Assembly: GCA_016650355.1 (NCBI GenBank)
Contig: JAENVX010000397.1
Span: forward strand, 1 to 6,619
Length of the DNA stretch: 6,619 bases
Direction of reading: 5' to 3'
From: Bacteroidia bacterium
GTDB lineage: Bacteria > Bacteroidota > Bacteroidia > Cytophagales > Cyclobacteriaceae
Shown here: in pieces, positions 1-6,619 of the stretch
Position numbering within the stretch: position 1 is the first letter of the stretch
Layout of the letters: each line of letters opens with the position of its first letter
Notes under the pieces: model-generated
Told to the model about the DNA's origin: nothing
The model's input: the letters and a program-made list of their open reading frames with translations, nothing else
Database searches by the model: none
Made by a program: the position numbers and the translations under genes

Positions 1-54
1 GTGGGTGGAGCTGCTGCCGCTGCAGCATTTCTCATCGCGAAATGGATTTCCTGA
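1..54 (+). CDS. Possible 3' end of an unidentified gene (partial)
   Basis: Frame 1 is open from the left edge to a TGA at 52-54 and encodes only 17 residues. They include an alanine run (six Ala after Gly-Gly) followed by FLIAKWIS, which would fit the end of a membrane helix. If real, the gene is convergent with the mutL-rhomboid cluster, with only 35 bases between the two stops. Too little is visible to name a family, and an open frame this short can occur by chance. Confidence 0.35.
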   Translation: MGGAAAAAAFLIAKWIS

Positions 55-89
55 AGCTCACATTTAGAATCTAGCATGCAGAGCCCTAA

Positions 90-974
90 TTACTTCTTAC
101 TGGCATTGAAGAGTTTCTCTTTTTCATCTTTGGTTAAACTTTCATAACCACGATCAGAAATCTTGTCCAGGATGACATCAATTTCTTCCTGAGAAGCTTT
201 GGCAAAACCTGTGGTGGCCTTTCTCGGTTCCGTCTTGCGATACGTAACTTTTACTGATGGTCGGGAAGTAAATAATCCCTTGAACCAATCCAGCGTAATG
301 CTGATCCATCCACCCCAGTTTACCCCAATTTGCAATTGTTTTATGTAAACAAATCCCATTAATGCACCTCCAAGGTGAGCGATGTTACCGCCCGCATTTC
401 CTCCAACGGAACCTAAAAAGGAAAGAACCATATAAAAGCCCGCGATGTATTTGATCTTTACCGGACCCAGGAATAACAAGAAGAAAGTATAGTTAGGTAA
501 CAATGTTGCCGCTGCAACCATTACGGCAAACACAGCACCCGAGGCTCCTACCATACCATCAAAAGTCGAGCGCTCCTTGAAAAAAGGAATTGTATTAAAC
601 ACTAGTAGATAGACCGTACCAGCAGCGATGGCGCCAAGCAAATAAAGTGCTACCAACTTATCACCACCCAGGTATTCAATGAACAATTTGCCAAACCAAT
701 ACAGCGCCAGCATATTAAAGAGGATGTGGAAAATATCCGTAAGGCTATGCGCAAAGGCATACGTGAAAATCGTCCAGGGTCTGGTGATAAATTCTGCGAG
801 CTGTGGCGGAATTGAGAATTGTTTATGAACGATTTCAAAAAATGAAGCCATTCCTGAAACTGTAGAGAAGACATACAAAACCGCCAACGCCAAAAACATT
901 ACCACGTTGATGATAATCAACTGCACATGTGCATTGTTGGGTCGTTGAAATGCGTTTCTGAATTCTTCGAACAT
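90..974 (-). CDS. Rhomboid family intramembrane serine protease with C-terminal cytoplasmic tail
   Basis: This is a 294-residue polytopic membrane protein of the rhomboid (peptidase S54) family, which cleaves transmembrane substrates inside the bilayer. The first helix lies at about 17-36. The HxxxN motif of helix 2 is H83-ILF-N87 (equivalent to H150/N154 of E. coli GlpG). The catalytic serine is S145 in GASG (143-146) and the catalytic histidine is H200 in AHLGG, so the Ser-His dyad is complete. After the last helix (about 198-215) come roughly 75 residues of soluble sequence. This tail is basic at first and ends in a charged helical segment (about 262-291, EEIDVILDKISDRGYESL and onward) of a kind I associate with Bacteroidota rhomboids (DUF6576-like; recalled, not searched). 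The gene follows the shorter rhomboid by 44 nt. No Shine-Dalgarno sequence is seen; the ATG at 974 precedes a normal hydrophilic N-terminus. The natural substrate is unknown. Confidence 0.93.
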   Translation of the reverse strand: MFEEFRNAFQRPNNAHVQLIIINVVMFLALAVLYVFSTVSGMASFFEIVHKQFSIPPQLAEFITRPWTIFTYAFAHSLTDIFHILFNMLALYWFGKLFIEYLGGDKLVALYLLGAIAAGTVYLLVFNTIPFFKERSTFDGMVGASGAVFAVMVAAATLLPNYTFFLLFLGPVKIKYIAGFYMVLSFLGSVGGNAGGNIAHLGGALMGFVYIKQLQIGVNWGGWISITLDWFKGLFTSRPSVKVTYRKTEPRKATTGFAKASQEEIDVILDKISDRGYESLTKDEKEKLFNASKK

Positions 975-1009
975 AATTTTTAAAACTAATGCGAGCTACT
1001 CACTTCACG

Positions 1010-1017
1010 CAAAGTTA
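1010..1017 (-). promoter_or_regulatory. Putative -7 promoter element (TAnnTTTG) for the 294-aa rhomboid gene
   Basis: The minus strand reads TAACTTTG followed by C, an exact match to the Bacteroidota -7 consensus TAnnTTTG. It sits in the 44-nt gap between the two rhomboid genes, ending 35 nt upstream of the ATG, which would leave a leader of about 25-30 nt. No convincing TTTG -33 box is found at the usual spacing, so it may be weak or a chance match. Confidence 0.4.
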
Positions 1018-1018
1018 C

Positions 1019-1603
1019 TTAATAACCGCGGTCTCTTCCCTGGCTCCTCCAAATGCTTATTATTATAAAGGCAATAAATGCGCCTCCAAAGTGAGCCAGG
1101 TGCGCAACCGATCCACTTCGATCCATCGCATAGGTCAAAAACCCTACCACAAAAACCATGTACTTCGCTTTAATGGGAATAAAAAACAAGGAAATCTGCA
1201 TGTTGGGAAAGGTTAAACCAAACGCCATTAATATTCCATAGATCGCGCCTGATGCGCCCAACATACTTCCAGCTGCACCTGGAAAAATAAAATAATTCAT
1301 CAATGCATAGATGACTCCTGCTCCTATTCCGGTTGCAAGGTAAAACAGAAGGAATTTTTTATCTCCCCAATAGCTTTCCAGAATTGGTGCCAGCGATGCA
1401 AACGCCAACATATTAAACAGGATATGCATAAAGCTTCCATGCGCGAACATGTACGTTAAAAACTGGTAGGGTCTGAAGAAGCCCGAATTAAAATCGTACA
1501 AAGCAAGATAGTATGTTGCCTGTGGCATCATACTTTGAATAATGAAAATTACAACGTTTATGATAAGGAGCGTTCGAACTAGCGGAGTAAGGTTGCTAAA
1601 CAT
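1019..1603 (-). CDS. Rhomboid family intramembrane serine protease (short form)
   Basis: This 194-residue protein is close to the minimal six-helix rhomboid core. Helices fall at about 9-25, 47-73, 84-104, 114-131, 138-158 and 165-185. Helix 2 has H55, H60 and N64 with the GlpG-like spacing H-x4-H-x3-N. The catalytic serine is S118 in GASG (116-119). The catalytic histidine is H171 in AHFGG; H168 three residues earlier is an extra histidine. All residues needed for proteolysis are present, so an active protease is expected. The protein lacks the soluble tail of the neighbouring 294-aa rhomboid and ends just after helix 6 in a short basic stretch. Its ATG lies 14 nt after the mutL stop, with no separate promoter seen, so it is probably cotranscribed with mutL. 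Substrates are unknown. Confidence 0.93.
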   Translation of the reverse strand: MFSNLTPLVRTLLIINVVIFIIQSMMPQATYYLALYDFNSGFFRPYQFLTYMFAHGSFMHILFNMLAFASLAPILESYWGDKKFLLFYLATGIGAGVIYALMNYFIFPGAAGSMLGASGAIYGILMAFGLTFPNMQISLFFIPIKAKYMVFVVGFLTYAMDRSGSVAHLAHFGGAFIAFIIISIWRSQGRDRGY

Positions 1604-1617
1604 GTGTGAGGTATTGA

Positions 1618-3423
1618 TTATAGAGTAAAGTGATTTTCAATCTTAGACGAGTCAAAGATAAAAAAGGTTGGCCTCCCATCCGGGGAGAAGTTTAGCGTGC
1701 GGCATGCAAACAAACCTTGCACCACTGCCTCCATTTCTTCTTTCAATAATTTCTGACCTGACTTAATGGCCGTACGCTTGGCCAATGATTGCGCTATGTT
1801 TTCTTGAAGTGGTAAGGATAACTCAGCCTGATTCCTTTTAAACTGTTCAACGAGTCCTTCGAAAAGTTCTTTTTCACTTCCAGCGGCTTCTGTCGGAATA
1901 CCCGAAACCAACACTGCATTTTTTCCAAAGACTTCAAATCGAAAACCTAAGGTTTTTATTTCATGCTCCATCTCCATCACCAATGCAAAATCTGAAGCGC
2001 TGAAGGTTATAGTTTGCGGAAATAAACTCTGCTGGCTACTCCCAGGATTTCCCTTTAATTGCAGCATGTATTTTTCAAATAACACACGCTCATGGGCTGA
2101 TTGCTGGTCAATGATCATCAATCCACTTTTAACTTCCCTCACTATATATTTATGATGAAGCTGAAAGCATGTCTTTTCCTGGCTTACCGCCTCTTGCTCG
2201 TTATTCATTGAACTTTCAAACCGCATCGACACCTTCTCTTCCCGCTGTGAACCTGAAAAAAGCCTTGAATTGGTTTCTTCTCCCTCAAACAATTTTTCCC
2301 AATTGCTCAAGCTTGATCGCTGCAGCGAATTTCCAAATTGCTCATCGTAGTATTGCTCCTTGGTGAGCGGCTGCGATGAGTTGAGCTTATTAACCATGTT
2401 TACATCTCCCATAAAATCCAAAGCTGGAACTAAATTATGGGTACCTAACGCCTGCTTTACTGCTGAGCGAACCACTGCATACACGGCACGCTCATCATCA
2501 AACTTAATTTCAGTTTTAGTTGGATGAACATTTATATCAATGTGCTTTGGGTCAATCTCTACAAACAAGACATAAAACGGAAAACTGTTGTCTTGCAATA
2601 AACCTTCAAACGCACTGGACACCGCGTGGGCGAGATAGTTATTCCGAATGTATCTCTGGTTTACAAAAAGAAATTGCTCACCTCTGGTTTTTCGTGCCGC
2701 CTCTGGCCGACCGATATAACCCGTCACTTTAACCAAGGATGTTTCTTCCTGGCAAGCCGCCAATTGCTGTTGATATGATTTCCCGAACAAAGCAATGATT
2801 CGTTGGCTCAGTTTACCTGGAAGAAGATCATATACAATTTCGTCTCCCTGGATAAACATGAAAGCAACATTTGGGTGCGCAAGTGCAAGATGTTGAAACT
2901 CTTCAATGATGTGCCTAAGCTCAACTGGGTTAGATTTTAGAAAATTTCTGCGAGCCGGAATGTTGAAAAATAAATTCTTTACGCTAATGCTTGTGCCCTT
3001 TTCACAAGCAATTGCTTCTTGCTTCTTTACTTCTGAACCCTCCACCATTAATAAAGTCCCTAACTCCTGTTGTCCTAATCGGGTCTTCATTTCCAACTGC
3101 GACACTGCTGCAATAGAGGCGAGCGCTTCACCACGGAAGCCCATCGTTCGGATGGTAAACAGATCTTCGGCCTTGCGGATCTTTGAGGTAGCATGACGTT
3201 CCAAACTCATGCGTGCATCCGTCTCGCTCATGCCCATGCCATCATCAATTACTTGTAAAAGTGTTTTTCCGGACTCCTTCACAATCAGCTTTAATGAAGT
3301 TGCACCTGCATCAATCGCGTTTTCCATCAACTCTTTAGCAGCAGAGGCTGGGCGTTGTACTACTTCACCAGCAGCAATCTGGTTGGCAATAGAATCAGGA
3401 AGGAGTTGGATGATGTCTGGCAT
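1618..3423 (-). CDS. mutL: DNA mismatch repair protein MutL
   Basis: MutL couples mismatch recognition by MutS to strand processing, and its N-terminal GHKL ATPase drives the conformational cycle. The 601 residues are full length. The N-terminal domain (about 1-330) has IAAGEVVQRPAS (16-27), E31 and N35 in KELMENAIDAG, DDGMG (60-64), RHATSKI (76-82) and MGFRGEAL (94-101). A poorly conserved polar linker follows (about 335-410), then the C-terminal dimerisation domain (about 412-601). The usual endonuclease motif DQHA(X)2E(X)4E appears as DQQSAHERVLFE (439-450), ACR as AKR (548-550), and CPHGRP as SPDGRP (580-585), so several metal ligands differ. Q464-QSLF-P469 resembles a beta-clamp-binding motif. 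The ATG overlaps the stop of the preceding gene as TAATG, which suggests translational coupling. Confidence 0.98.
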   Translation of the reverse strand: MPDIIQLLPDSIANQIAAGEVVQRPASAAKELMENAIDAGATSLKLIVKESGKTLLQVIDDGMGMSETDARMSLERHATSKIRKAEDLFTIRTMGFRGEALASIAAVSQLEMKTRLGQQELGTLLMVEGSEVKKQEAIACEKGTSISVKNLFFNIPARRNFLKSNPVELRHIIEEFQHLALAHPNVAFMFIQGDEIVYDLLPGKLSQRIIALFGKSYQQQLAACQEETSLVKVTGYIGRPEAARKTRGEQFLFVNQRYIRNNYLAHAVSSAFEGLLQDNSFPFYVLFVEIDPKHIDINVHPTKTEIKFDDERAVYAVVRSAVKQALGTHNLVPALDFMGDVNMVNKLNSSQPLTKEQYYDEQFGNSLQRSSLSNWEKLFEGEETNSRLFSGSQREEKVSMRFESSMNNEQEAVSQEKTCFQLHHKYIVREVKSGLMIIDQQSAHERVLFEKYMLQLKGNPGSSQQSLFPQTITFSASDFALVMEMEHEIKTLGFRFEVFGKNAVLVSGIPTEAAGSEKELFEGLVEQFKRNQAELSLPLQENIAQSLAKRTAIKSGQKLLKEEMEAVVQGLFACRTLNFSPDGRPTFFIFDSSKIENHFTL

Positions 3424-3800
3424 TAATGCGCCTTAGATTTTTTTTTGAACTTCAAATAAAGATAAAACGGAATGAACAGTAAAAGACCATAAAGGGAGTT
3501 TTTACCCCAGGTAAGAAATGCCATCATGAACAACACTAAGAAAAGTATTACACCTGTGCGAATTATTGCAGCATTTGGCGATGATGACGCTTTTGATCTC
3601 TTGCGCGCAGAATGAAATGAACCTGCAATACGTGAGCGATGCTTAGCAAGATCTTCCTCAACACCACTTTCATTTTCTATCTCACTTTTAATCCTTCTTT
3701 CCCGCTCTTCCATCTCTTCCTTTTTGGCATCGTAATACCTTGGATTGTAACTAAATCGTTGGTTTTGCTGAGACTTTGTAAATAATGAAATGATTTTCAT
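3423..3800 (-). CDS. Small two-helix membrane protein upstream of mutL, unknown function
   Basis: This 125-residue protein is not assigned to a functional family. The N-terminal half is cytoplasmic-looking and highly charged: a short aromatic/basic motif FSYNPRYYDAKKEE (16-29), then a Glu/Arg-rich probable helix or coiled coil (about 26-57), then a Ser/Arg/Lys stretch (57-75). The C-terminal half has two hydrophobic segments, about 78-97 and 103-117, separated by the turn WGKNS, and ends in a lysine-rich tail (KFKKKSKAH). Positive charges on both ends suggest a hairpin with both termini inside. Proteins of this shape are commonly found directly before mutL in Bacteroidota, and some carry a misleading riboflavin-synthase label (recalled, not searched); nothing here resembles a riboflavin enzyme. 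Its stop overlaps the mutL ATG by one base, so it heads the cluster and is probably cotranslated with mutL. Confidence 0.85.
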   Translation of the reverse strand: MKIISLFTKSQQNQRFSYNPRYYDAKKEEMEERERRIKSEIENESGVEEDLAKHRSRIAGSFHSARKRSKASSSPNAAIIRTGVILFLVLFMMAFLTWGKNSLYGLLLFIPFYLYLKFKKKSKAH

Positions 3801-3810
3801 ACTCGGTTAC

Positions 3811-3818
3811 TAAATTTA
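3811..3818 (-). promoter_or_regulatory. Possible -7 element for the mutL cluster
   Basis: The minus strand reads TAAATTTA, one mismatch from TAnnTTTG, and ends 10 nt before the ATG of the 125-aa gene. A TTTC lies 17 nt upstream of it as a weak -33 candidate. Transcription from here would give a nearly leaderless mRNA. It is the best candidate in the short divergent region but is supported only by resemblance. Confidence 0.3.
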
Positions 3819-3851
3819 CATTAGTGGCATGGCCGGAAACTTATCTATACT

Positions 3852-3859
3852 TAACTTTG
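3852..3859 (+). promoter_or_regulatory. Putative -7 promoter element for the GH3/serine-hydrolase gene
   Basis: TAACTTTG matches the Bacteroidota -7 consensus TAnnTTTG exactly and lies 53 nt upstream of the chosen ATG at 3913. Transcription would begin near 3865, downstream of the alternative in-frame ATG at 3829, which supports 3913 as the true start. No clear TTTG -33 box lies 17-23 nt upstream. Confidence 0.45.
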
Positions 3860-3912
3860 TGTTGCACAAAAATGCCGTTATTCGCGTGCAATTACAAAGA
3901 CCAAACGACCGG

Positions 3913-6619
3913 ATGTTAAAAAAAGTTTTAGTTTGCATATATCTCCTCTCATTCATCTTTTCACTCCAGGCGCAAGACCGCAAAACACTTTGGGTTGACA
4001 GCGTCTTTCAAACCCTAAATTCAAAAGAAAAAATAGGACAGCTCTTCATGCTTCCTGTTTCTGCGTATGCTACGGAAGAGGAAATTGAAGATTTAGAGGA
4101 TAAGATAAAAAGTTACGATGTTGGTGGGCTGATGATCGTTGGGGGCGGGCCTGTAAGTGTTGCGAATACATTAAATAAACTACAACGCATCTCCTATGTT
4201 CCGCTATTAGTCGGCATCCATGCCGAATGGGGTCTTGGGCAGAGCCTGGACAGTACCATGAGTTTTCAAAAACCGCTGCTACTCGGATCGATTAGTGATA
4301 ACAGGCTTATCACTGCGCTTGGGCGAGAAATTGGGAAAGAAATGAAAACCCTTGGTCTGCATATCAATTTTGCCCCGCAAGCGGATATTTCCATTAATGG
4401 CAACGATCCCTTCTTGTATTTCGGTGATCATAAAAAAAGAGTTGCAGATCGATCACTTGCATTCATGCACGGGTTACAAGGTGAAGGTATCCTAGTTTGC
4501 GCGAAACATTTGCCATATCCAAAAGAAGATGATATAAAATCAGGCACTGCTCTTCAATTTGAAGTTAACAGACTGGATACACTTGAGTTTTATCCTTATC
4601 AAAAATTAATTGAAGGCAGGATTGACGGGATGTTAACTTCTCACCTTCATTTTTCTTCCCTCGAGAAAAACCAAACCATTCCTGCCTCCATGTCTCAAAT
4701 TTTCATCAGCGAAATATTGAGAAGGAAAATGGACTTCATAGGCCTAACGTTTACAGAGATACCCTACTTGCAAACTTTGACTAATAAAACAGACGATGGA
4801 GAAACAGAACTACTGGCATTTATAGTTGGCAACGATGTGTTGATTGCGCCTCAGGATATGAAGGCGGCAGTAAATAAAATTAACAAAGCCGTGAGGAGAA
4901 ATGATAAATTGATGCAACAACTTGATGCAAGCGTTAGAAAAATTCTGGAGGCAAAATTCAATGCTGGGCTACATGAATACCGACACATAAACACAGACAA
5001 TCTAATTAGACAACTTTATTCGACAGAAGCAGTGTCATTAAGTAATCGATTATCAGAGGCTGCCGTCACTGTTGTTCGCAACTCATCATCTACCCTTCCG
5101 GTAAAGATTCTTGAAAACAAACGCTTCGCTTCAATTACTATTGGTAGGGAGGAACAAAACGAATTCAATGTTTATCTTTCAAGATATGTCCCCTTCCAAA
5201 ACATTGCCATTCGCACGGCATCAGACACATTAAATATTGAAAAGAAAATTCAATCTTCAGATGTGTTGGTAATAGGCCTATACCCTTTGTCCGCTTCCTT
5301 CCAAAAAGATATAATTCATTTGATAAAAAAATGGGATACGCAAAAGGAAGTCATCTTATGCCTTTTCACAAATCCACAGTACTTACATGAATTTGAAGGC
5401 CTGTCTACAATTATTGAAGCCTACACCGATGAGTATCTGATGCCACAAAAAACAGCACAAGTAATTTTCGGAGGTTTGCCCGCTACCGCAACTCTTCCGT
5501 TAGCATCAGGAAATTCATTTCATGAAGGTGATGGAACTTCGATTTCCGCAATTGATCGCTTGTCGTATGGCATACCTGAATCAGTTGGAATGGACAGTAA
5601 GGTATTAGATCAAATAAAAACTATTGCAAAAGAAGCCATCGACATGGGTGCCACTCCAGGCTGCCAGGTATTGGTTGCCAGAAAAGGTAAGGTGGTATAT
5701 CAACAATCATTTGGTTGGCTTACCTATGAAAATAAAATCCCCGTATCGGACGAAACAATTTATGATTTGGCTTCTCTAACAAAAGTATCCGCAACACTAC
5801 AAACTGCAATGTTTATGCAAGAGAAAGGGTTGCTGGATCTGAATAAAAAGGTTTCCGTCTACCTGCCGGAGTTAAAAAATACGAATAAGAAAGACATCAC
5901 AATCATCGATTTGCTAACCCACCAATCGGGGTTAGTACCTTTTATGATGCTATGGCCCCTTACCGTAAAGGACAGCATATACCTTCCTCATTATTATGGT
6001 AGCGTACGAAATGAGAATTATTCTCTTCAGGTAGCCCCAAACCTGTTTGCCAACAATAATATTAGAGATTCAGTGTGGACCTGGATTGTGAAATCCAAAA
6101 TGCTTGATAGGCCACCACGCACCCCTTTTGACTATCGGTACAGCGATCTTGGATTTATGATCCTTAAGCAGTTGTCAGAAAAAATTCTGAATCAACCGAT
6201 GGATGATTTCTTACACCAAAACTTATATGAACCGCTGGGGGCTTTTACAACGGGCTTTAATCCATTGGATAATTTTGATGCCCAAAAAATTGCTCCAACA
6301 GAAGATGATAAATTCTATCGCAAATCAACGGTGAAAGGAACTGTGCACGATGAGCGTGCTGCGATGATGGGTGGAGTGTCGGGCCATGCAGGATTATTTA
6401 GTACTGCCAATGATTTGGCAAAGCTAGGTCAAATGCTCGCACAGAATGGGCATTATGGAGGTCATACTTATTACAAGCCGCAAACTGTTGAGCTTTTCTC
6501 TAGCAAACAATTTGAAAAAAGTCGAAGAGGCCTCGGGTGGGATAAACCGGTTCAAGGCGATTGGAACAGCCCTACTTCTATGTACGCTTCTTCGCGTACC
6601 TATGGACACACAGGATTCA
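3913..6619 (+). CDS. Exported fusion: degenerate NagZ-like GH3 region plus serine beta-lactamase/AmiE-like hydrolase (3' end outside window)
   Basis: The frame is open from 3913 to the right edge (902 codons). The start was chosen because MLKKVLVCIYLLSFIFSLQAQ is a clear signal peptide; an upstream in-frame ATG at 3829 would bury it. Domains: GH3 N-terminal region about 24-360 (KIGQLFML, AEWGLG, LHINFAP, VCAKH, GND near the end), GH3 C-terminal region about 370-535, and serine hydrolase about 555 onward. The hydrolase has S621-L-T-K624, Y743-S-D745 and H899-T-G901, so its catalytic set looks complete. In the GH3 region the usual nucleophile motif FTDALNM is FTEIPYL (E282), the KHFPGHGDT..DSH loop is KHLPYPKEDD (198-207) without the catalytic His, DAEWG is HAEWG (H103), and the RSFG arginine is missing near Y169-F-G. 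Bacillus NagZ and AmiE are separate enzymes that remove GlcNAc and peptide from muropeptides; this protein joins equivalents of both in the envelope, but probably only the hydrolase is active (inference). The remaining C-terminus, probably under 100 residues, is not visible. Confidence 0.93.
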   Translation, partial: MLKKVLVCIYLLSFIFSLQAQDRKTLWVDSVFQTLNSKEKIGQLFMLPVSAYATEEEIEDLEDKIKSYDVGGLMIVGGGPVSVANTLNKLQRISYVPLLVGIHAEWGLGQSLDSTMSFQKPLLLGSISDNRLITALGREIGKEMKTLGLHINFAPQADISINGNDPFLYFGDHKKRVADRSLAFMHGLQGEGILVCAKHLPYPKEDDIKSGTALQFEVNRLDTLEFYPYQKLIEGRIDGMLTSHLHFSSLEKNQTIPASMSQIFISEILRRKMDFIGLTFTEIPYLQTLTNKTDDGETELLAFIVGNDVLIAPQDMKAAVNKINKAVRRNDKLMQQLDASVRKILEAKFNAGLHEYRHINTDNLIRQLYSTEAVSLSNRLSEAAVTVVRNSSSTLPVKILENKRFASITIGREEQNEFNVYLSRYVPFQNIAIRTASDTLNIEKKIQSSDVLVIGLYPLSASFQKDIIHLIKKWDTQKEVILCLFTNPQYLHEFEGLSTIIEAYTDEYLMPQKTAQVIFGGLPATATLPLASGNSFHEGDGTSISAIDRLSYGIPESVGMDSKVLDQIKTIAKEAIDMGATPGCQVLVARKGKVVYQQSFGWLTYENKIPVSDETIYDLASLTKVSATLQTAMFMQEKGLLDLNKKVSVYLPELKNTNKKDITIIDLLTHQSGLVPFMMLWPLTVKDSIYLPHYYGSVRNENYSLQVAPNLFANNNIRDSVWTWIVKSKMLDRPPRTPFDYRYSDLGFMILKQLSEKILNQPMDDFLHQNLYEPLGAFTTGFNPLDNFDAQKIAPTEDDKFYRKSTVKGTVHDERAAMMGGVSGHAGLFSTANDLAKLGQMLAQNGHYGGHTYYKPQTVELFSSKQFEKSRRGLGWDKPVQGDWNSPTSMYASSRTYGHTGF

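Noticed and set aside
55..89. Possible bidirectional terminator between converging genes
   Set aside because: Only a 4-bp GCTC/GAGC pairing and a loop-less TAGAATCTA palindrome are present, too weak for a terminator call.
650..874. Minus-strand open frame of 74 codons inside the 294-aa rhomboid gene
   Set aside because: It is a different frame within a clear rhomboid gene and has no independent support.
989..1216. Plus-strand open frame of 75 codons
   Set aside because: It lies largely inside the rhomboid gene on the other strand, and its translation has no recognisable features.
2169..3436. Several plus-strand open frames opposite mutL (2169-2366, 2520-2732, 2906-3196, 3209-3436)
   Set aside because: All are antisense to a full-length, strongly conserved mutL and have no protein-like features of their own.
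3423..3800. Riboflavin synthase beta subunit label for the small gene before mutL
   Set aside because: The protein is a charged coil plus two membrane helices and has no resemblance to lumazine or riboflavin synthase.
3829..3912. In-frame upstream ATG that would extend the GH3 fusion by 28 residues
   Set aside because: The extension would place a polar segment before an obvious signal peptide, and it begins upstream of the likely promoter element at 3852-3859.
6424..6609. Minus-strand open frame of 61 codons
   Set aside because: It is antisense to the serine-hydrolase domain, whose H-T-G motif lies at its edge; it has no features of a real gene.

Overview
The window looks like chromosomal DNA of a member of the Bacteroidota, most likely Cytophagales-like. 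This is inferred from moderate-to-low GC, starts without Shine-Dalgarno sequences, matches to the Bacteroidota promoter -7 element TAnnTTTG, a signal peptide ending in the typical LQAQ, and the gene set itself (small membrane protein, mutL, then two rhomboids; a GH3/serine-hydrolase fusion).

Layout. Positions 1-54 may hold the last 17 codons of a plus-strand gene that starts outside the window. From 3800 down to 90 runs a compact minus-strand gene cluster in this transcription order: a 125-residue two-helix membrane protein of unknown function; mutL (601 aa), whose ATG overlaps the preceding stop by one base; a short rhomboid protease (194 aa) 14 nt further on; and a longer rhomboid protease (294 aa) with a soluble C-terminal tail 44 nt beyond that. 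A perfect TAACTTTG element in the last gap suggests that the second rhomboid also has its own promoter. Between 3801 and 3912 lies a short divergent intergenic region. From 3913 to the right edge a large exported protein is read on the plus strand (902 codons visible, 3' end missing). It has a signal peptide, a NagZ-type glycoside hydrolase family 3 region and a serine beta-lactamase/AmiE-like domain.

Function. MutL is the mismatch-repair ATPase. The two rhomboids are intramembrane serine proteases with complete Ser-His dyads, and they have no obvious biochemical link to repair; the shared cluster looks like conserved gene order. The large fusion protein resembles NagZ plus AmiE of the Bacillus muropeptide-recycling pathway joined in one envelope polypeptide.

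The most interesting observation is that the GH3 half of the fusion has lost nearly all recognisable catalytic and sugar-binding residues (nucleophile Asp to Glu, acid/base His loop gone, substrate Asp to His, Arg of the RSFG motif gone), while the serine-hydrolase half keeps S-x-x-K, Y-S-D and H-T-G. It therefore looks like a pseudo-glycosidase carrying a live serine hydrolase. A second point is that MutL lacks the His and Cys residues of the usual MutL endonuclease metal site but keeps a near-consensus sliding-clamp-binding motif. No RNA genes, CRISPR arrays, insertion sequences or long repeats were seen.
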